Below, one piece after another: positions 60,401-64,000 of a DNA stretch of 64,000 nucleotides. Below the pieces are notes generated by a model, which saw only the letters and a program-made list of their open reading frames with translations, was not told the DNA's origin and did no database searches. The DNA is from Steromphala cineraria (lineage: Eukaryota > Mollusca > Gastropoda > Trochida > Trochidae), in contig OU744729.1 of assembly GCA_916613615.1 (NCBI GenBank), positions 66,202,790-66,266,789 of the forward strand, given 5' to 3'. The position numbers and the translations under genes are program-made. Numbering within the stretch: the stretch's first letter is position 1; each line of letters opens with the position of its first letter.

Positions 60401-62840
60401 TTAGAAATCAATTTGTGCGCATCTCTACATGCTCGCTACACCTTTATGAACAGTTTCTGCCCATTTTTAATCAAAATTTTGAAAGTCATGTTTTTGGTAG
60501 AAAATGCAGTGGATGTCTGTGTAGGGTTCTCTCCCTTGTTCAATTAACACTGGTCATTTTAAGTGAAAATAAAATGTCTTAAAAATTTGTTTTTGCAAAT
60601 CTCTACATGCTTGGTACACCTTAAAGAACAGTTTCTGCCCATTTTCAATCAAAATATTGAAAGTCATGTTTTTGATGAAAAATGCAAAGCCTATATCTGT
60701 ATAACCTGAATTCAGATTTTTCAATATACGTCAAAATAAAAGGTCTTAGAAATCAATTTGTGCGCATCTCTACATGCTCGCTACACCTTTACGAACAGTT
60801 TCTGCCCATTTTTAATCAAAATTTTGAAAGTCATGTTTTTGGTGAAAATGCAAAGCCTATATCTGTATAACCTGAATTCAGATTTTTCAATATACGTCAA
60901 AATTAAAGGTCTTAGAAATCAATTTGTGCACATCTCTACATGCTCGCTACACCATTACGAACAGTTTCTGCCCATTTTTAATCAAAATTTTGAAAATCAT
61001 GTTTTTGGTAGAAAATACAGTGGATGTCTGTGTAGGGTTCTCTCCCTTGTTCAATTAACACTGGTCATTTTAAGTGAAAATAAAAGGTCTTAAAAATCAG
61101 TTTTTGCAAATCTCTACAAGCTTGGTACACCTTAAAGAACAGTTTCTGCCCATTTTCAATCAAAATATTGAAAGTCATGTTTTTGATGAAAAATGCAAAG
61201 CCTATATCTGTATAACCTGAATTCAGATTTTTCAATATACGTCAAAATAAAAGGTCTTAGAAATCAATTTGTGCGCATCTCTATTTGCTCGCTACACCTT
61301 TACGAACAGTTTCTGCCCATTTTTAATCAAAATTTTGAAAGTCATGTTTTTGGTGAAAAATGCAAAGCCTATATCTGTATAACCTGAATTCAGATTTTTC
61401 AATATACGTCAAAATAAAAGGTCTTAGAAATCAATTTGTGCGCATCTCTACATGCTCGCTACACCTTTATGAACAGTTTCTGCCCATTTTTAATCAAAAT
61501 TTTTAAAGTCATGTTTTTGGTAGAAAATGCAGTGGATGTCTGTGTAGGGTTCTCTCCCTTGTTCAATTAACACTGGTCATTTTAAGTGAAAATAAAAGGT
61601 CTTAAAAATCAGTTTTTGCAAATCTCTACAAGCTTGGTACACCTTAAAGAACAGTTTCTGCCCATTTTCAATCAAAATATTGAAAGTCATGTTTTTGATG
61701 AAAAATGCAAAGCCTATATCTGTATAACCTGAATTCAGATTTTTCAATATACGTCAAAATAAAAGGTCTTAGAAATCAATTTGTGCGCATCTCTACATGC
61801 TCGCTACACCTTTACGAACAGTTTCTGCCCATTTTTAATCAAAATTTTGAAAGTCATGTTTTTGTTAGAAAATGCAGTGGATGTCTGTGTAGGGTTCTCT
61901 CCCTTGTTCAATTAACACTGGTCATTTTAAGTGAAAATAAAAGGTCATAAAAATCAGTTTTTGCAAATCTCTTCATGCTTGGTACATCTTAAAGAACAGT
62001 TTCCGCCCATTTTCAATCAAAATATTGAAAGTCATGTTTTTGATGAAAAATGCAAAGCCTATATCTGTATAACCTGAATTCAGATTTTTCAATATACATC
62101 AAAATAAAAGGTCTTAGAAATCAATTTGTGAGCATCTCTACATGCTCGCTACACCTTTACGAACAGTTTCTGCCCATTTTTAATCAAAATTTTGAAAGTC
62201 ATGTTTTTGGTAGAAAATGCAGTTGATATCTGTGTAGGGTTTTCTCCCTTGTTCAATTAACACTGGTCATTTTAAGTGAAAATAAAAGGTCTTAAAAATC
62301 AGTTTTTGCAAATTTCTACATGCTTGGTACACCTTAAAGAACAGTTTCTGCCCATTTTCACTCAAAATATTGAAAGTCATGTTTTTGGTGAAAAATGCAA
62401 AGCCTATATCTGTATAACCTGAATTCAGATTTTTCAATATACGTCAAAATAAAAGGTCTTAGAAATCAATTTGTGCGCATCTCTACATGCTCGCTACACC
62501 TTTACGAACAGTTTCTGCCCATTTTTAATCAAAATTTTGAAAGTCATGTTTTTGGTGAAAATGCAAAGCCTATATCTGTATAACCTGAATTCAGATTTTT
62601 CAATATACGTCAAAATTAAAGGTCTTAGAAATCAATTTGTGCACATCTCTACATGCTCGCTACACCATTACGAACAGTTTCTGCCCATTTTTAATCAAAA
62701 TTTTGAAAATCATGTTTTTGGTAGAAAATACAGTGAATGTCTGTGTAGGGTTCTCTCCCTTGTTCAATTAACACTGGTCATTTTAAGTGAAAATAAAAGG
62801 TCTTAAAAATCAGTTTTTGCAAATCTCTACAAGCTTGGTA

Positions 62841-63031
62841 TGTAACGTGCAATCTAGGAATGATCACAATCTGTAGATTGTGAGCTCACAATCTGCAGAT
62901 TGTTCGAACAATCTAGGAATATTTTTTATTCTTAGATTGTTTAAACAATCTGCAGATTGTGAGGCCTGCACAATCTGAGAATGATCACAATCTAGGAATG
63001 ATTTGTGTCAAACTGACTGAGTAGTGTAGCC
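62841..63031. repeat. Palindrome cluster at the junction of the two satellites
   Basis: This is unrelated to satellite 1. It is built from caatct/agattg words arranged as back-to-back perfect palindromes: 62875-62894 (AGATTGTGAGCTCACAATCT), 62888-62903, 62897-62914, 62934-62951 and 62945-62960. The first lies in a 38-bp imperfect palindrome (62866-62903, one mismatched pair). Inverted and direct copies of the satellite 2 core (attcctagattgt) flank the cluster, for example caatctaggaatg at 62850 and 62988. The segment could be the foldback end of a transposable element or a rearranged edge of satellite 2. Only one side is visible. Confidence 0.85.
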
Positions 63032-64000
63032 CATTCCCAGATTATGAAGTGGTAATCTATCTTCATTTTATGGAGTTAAGAGATCGATTCCTAGATTGTG
63101 AGGTGCTCTTAGCTGGTCTTGGTGTCCCTCTGGTGGGGCAGTGTGGTCTATTCCTACACTGTGAAGGTCTTTGTTCGCGACTTTGAATCTTAATGAACAA
63201 CTTTAAGGGACGATTCCCAGATTGTGAAGAGCTTTTAACCCGACTTTGAGTCCTACTGGTCGACTATGAGAGACGATTCCCAGATTGTGGGGGGCTTTGT
63301 ACGCGACTTTGAGACTTAATTAATAACTGTAAGGGACGATTCCCAGATTGTGAGGGGCTATGTGTGCGTCTTTGAGTCTTTATTAACAAGTTTGAGAGAC
63401 GATTCCTAGATTGTGAGGGGCTTTGTACGCGACTTTGAGACTTAATGAATAACTGTAAGGGACGATTCCCAGATTGTGAGGGGCTTTTAACGCGACTTTG
63501 AGGCCTACTGATCGACTTTGAGAGACGATTCCGAGATTGTGAGGGACTTTGTACGCGACTTTGAGACTTAATGAATAACTGTAAGGGACGATTCTCAGAT
63601 TGTGAGGGGCTTTTTACGCGACTATGAGTCCTACTGATCGACTTTGAGAGACGTTTCCCAGATTGTGAGGGACTTTGTACGCGACTTTGAGACTTAATGA
63701 ATAACTTTAAGGGACGATTCCCAGATTGTGATGGGCTTTGTACGAGACTTTGAGTCCCACTGATCGACTTTGAGAGACGATTCCCAGATTGTGAAGGGCT
63801 TCTAACCCGACTTTGAGTCCTACTGGTCGACTATGAGAGACGATTCCCAGATTGTGAGGGGCTTTGTACGCGACTTGGAGTTCTACTGCTCGACTTTGAG
63901 AGACGATTCCCAGATTGTGATGGACTTTGTACGCGACTTTGAGACTTAATGAATAACTGTAAGGGACGATTCCCAGATTGTGATGGACTTTGTACGCGAC
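63032..64000 (+). repeat. Satellite 2: 63-bp tandem repeat, with 126-bp alternation
   Basis: The core gattcccagattgtg recurs at 63086, 63149, 63212, 63275, 63338, 63401, 63464, 63527, 63590, 63653, 63716, 63779, 63842, 63905 and 63968, exactly 63 bp apart each time. The first unit (63032) is 54 bp from the next and the first few are divergent. Two subtypes mostly alternate: one with gagacttaatgaataactg then aagggac, the other with gagtcctactg(a/g)tcgac then gagagac. This gives a 126-bp dimer, although three of the second type run together at 63716-63904. It is clearly richer in G+C than satellite 1. The array continues beyond the window. In-frame stops on both strands argue against coding. 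Confidence 0.95.

Larger units (their letters stand above)
47177..62840 (+). repeat. Satellite 1 array, right block
   Basis: The A/B satellite resumes in phase and orientation. The first part completes copy 3 of the 1547-bp HOR (42049 to 48662 once the LTR element is subtracted). From about 53.3 kb onward a distinct variant set appears: one-base-shorter A copies ending ggtgaaaatgc (hence 511-bp and 1201-bp spacings), B copies with acaagcttgg (a HindIII site), ggatatctg, gggttttctc and ggtcataaaa. Repeats at offset 1201 (55699/56900, 56044/57245), 3781 (53809/57590) and 2057 (58280/60337) show nested HORs. The array stops mid-B at 62840, at ggta where caccttaaag should follow. Confidence 0.96.

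Noticed and set aside
1..62840. CENP-B box in satellite 1
   Set aside because: I looked for the TTCG....A..CGGG pattern in the A and B consensus on both strands and did not find it. The closest text (ttacgaacag) lacks the CGGG half.
63401..64000. Coding 21-residue repeat in satellite 2
   Set aside because: The minus-strand frame is open for many units (about 63716 to the end) but is stopped by tta triplets at several units (for example near 63320, 63380, 63614 and 63707). The plus frame is stopped by taa/tga in one subtype.

Overview
The window is eukaryotic, almost certainly from an animal genome, and is dominated by satellite DNA. About 55.6 kb of its 64 kb is one AT-rich satellite array. 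Two minus-strand retrotransposons interrupt it, and it gives way at the right end to a different satellite. The metazoan call rests on an L2/CR1-like LINE and a Mag-like Ty3/Gypsy element whose primer-binding site matches animal tRNA-Ser(GCU). Both families are common in marine invertebrates, but I cannot name a phylum or species. I see no host protein-coding gene, rRNA, tRNA or CRISPR array.

Layout: 1-15186 satellite 1; 15187-17391 a 5'-truncated LINE (minus) with a short 3' tetranucleotide tail; 17392-42114 satellite 1; 42115-47176 a full-length LTR retrotransposon (minus, 5062 bp) with 236-bp LTRs that read as identical and a 5-bp target duplication; 47177-62840 satellite 1; 62841-about 63031 a cluster of perfect palindromes; about 63032-64000 satellite 2, a 63-bp tandem repeat.

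Satellite 1 has two monomer types in one orientation. Type A is 167 bp and type B is 178 bp. They share a 116-bp module (about 12 differences between the consensus forms) and carry unrelated type-specific modules of 51 bp (A) and 62 bp (B). The commonest unit is the A-B dimer of 345 bp. Extra A copies give 512-bp trimers, and these combine into higher-order repeats (HORs), for example 1191 bp (5A+2B), 1202 bp (4A+3B) and 1547 bp (5A+4B). Larger blocks are also duplicated, including a 4.8-kb block copied at an offset of 8013 bp. Rare chimeric or shortened units mark recombination within the shared module. The chromatosome-like length and HOR organisation fit a centromeric or pericentromeric array, but that is inference.

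The LTR element looks very young. Its LTRs appear identical, its single 1328-codon gag-pol frame is intact, and removing it with one target copy restores an exact 167-bp A monomer. The LINE keeps an intact reverse transcriptase and C-terminal region but has lost its endonuclease and any ORF1, so it is dead on arrival. The many short plus-strand frames in the satellite (62-111 codons) are by-products of repeat homogenisation and are not annotated as genes. I found no convincing new gene system. The most unusual items are the A/B modular satellite with its nested HORs and the palindrome cluster at the junction of the two satellites.
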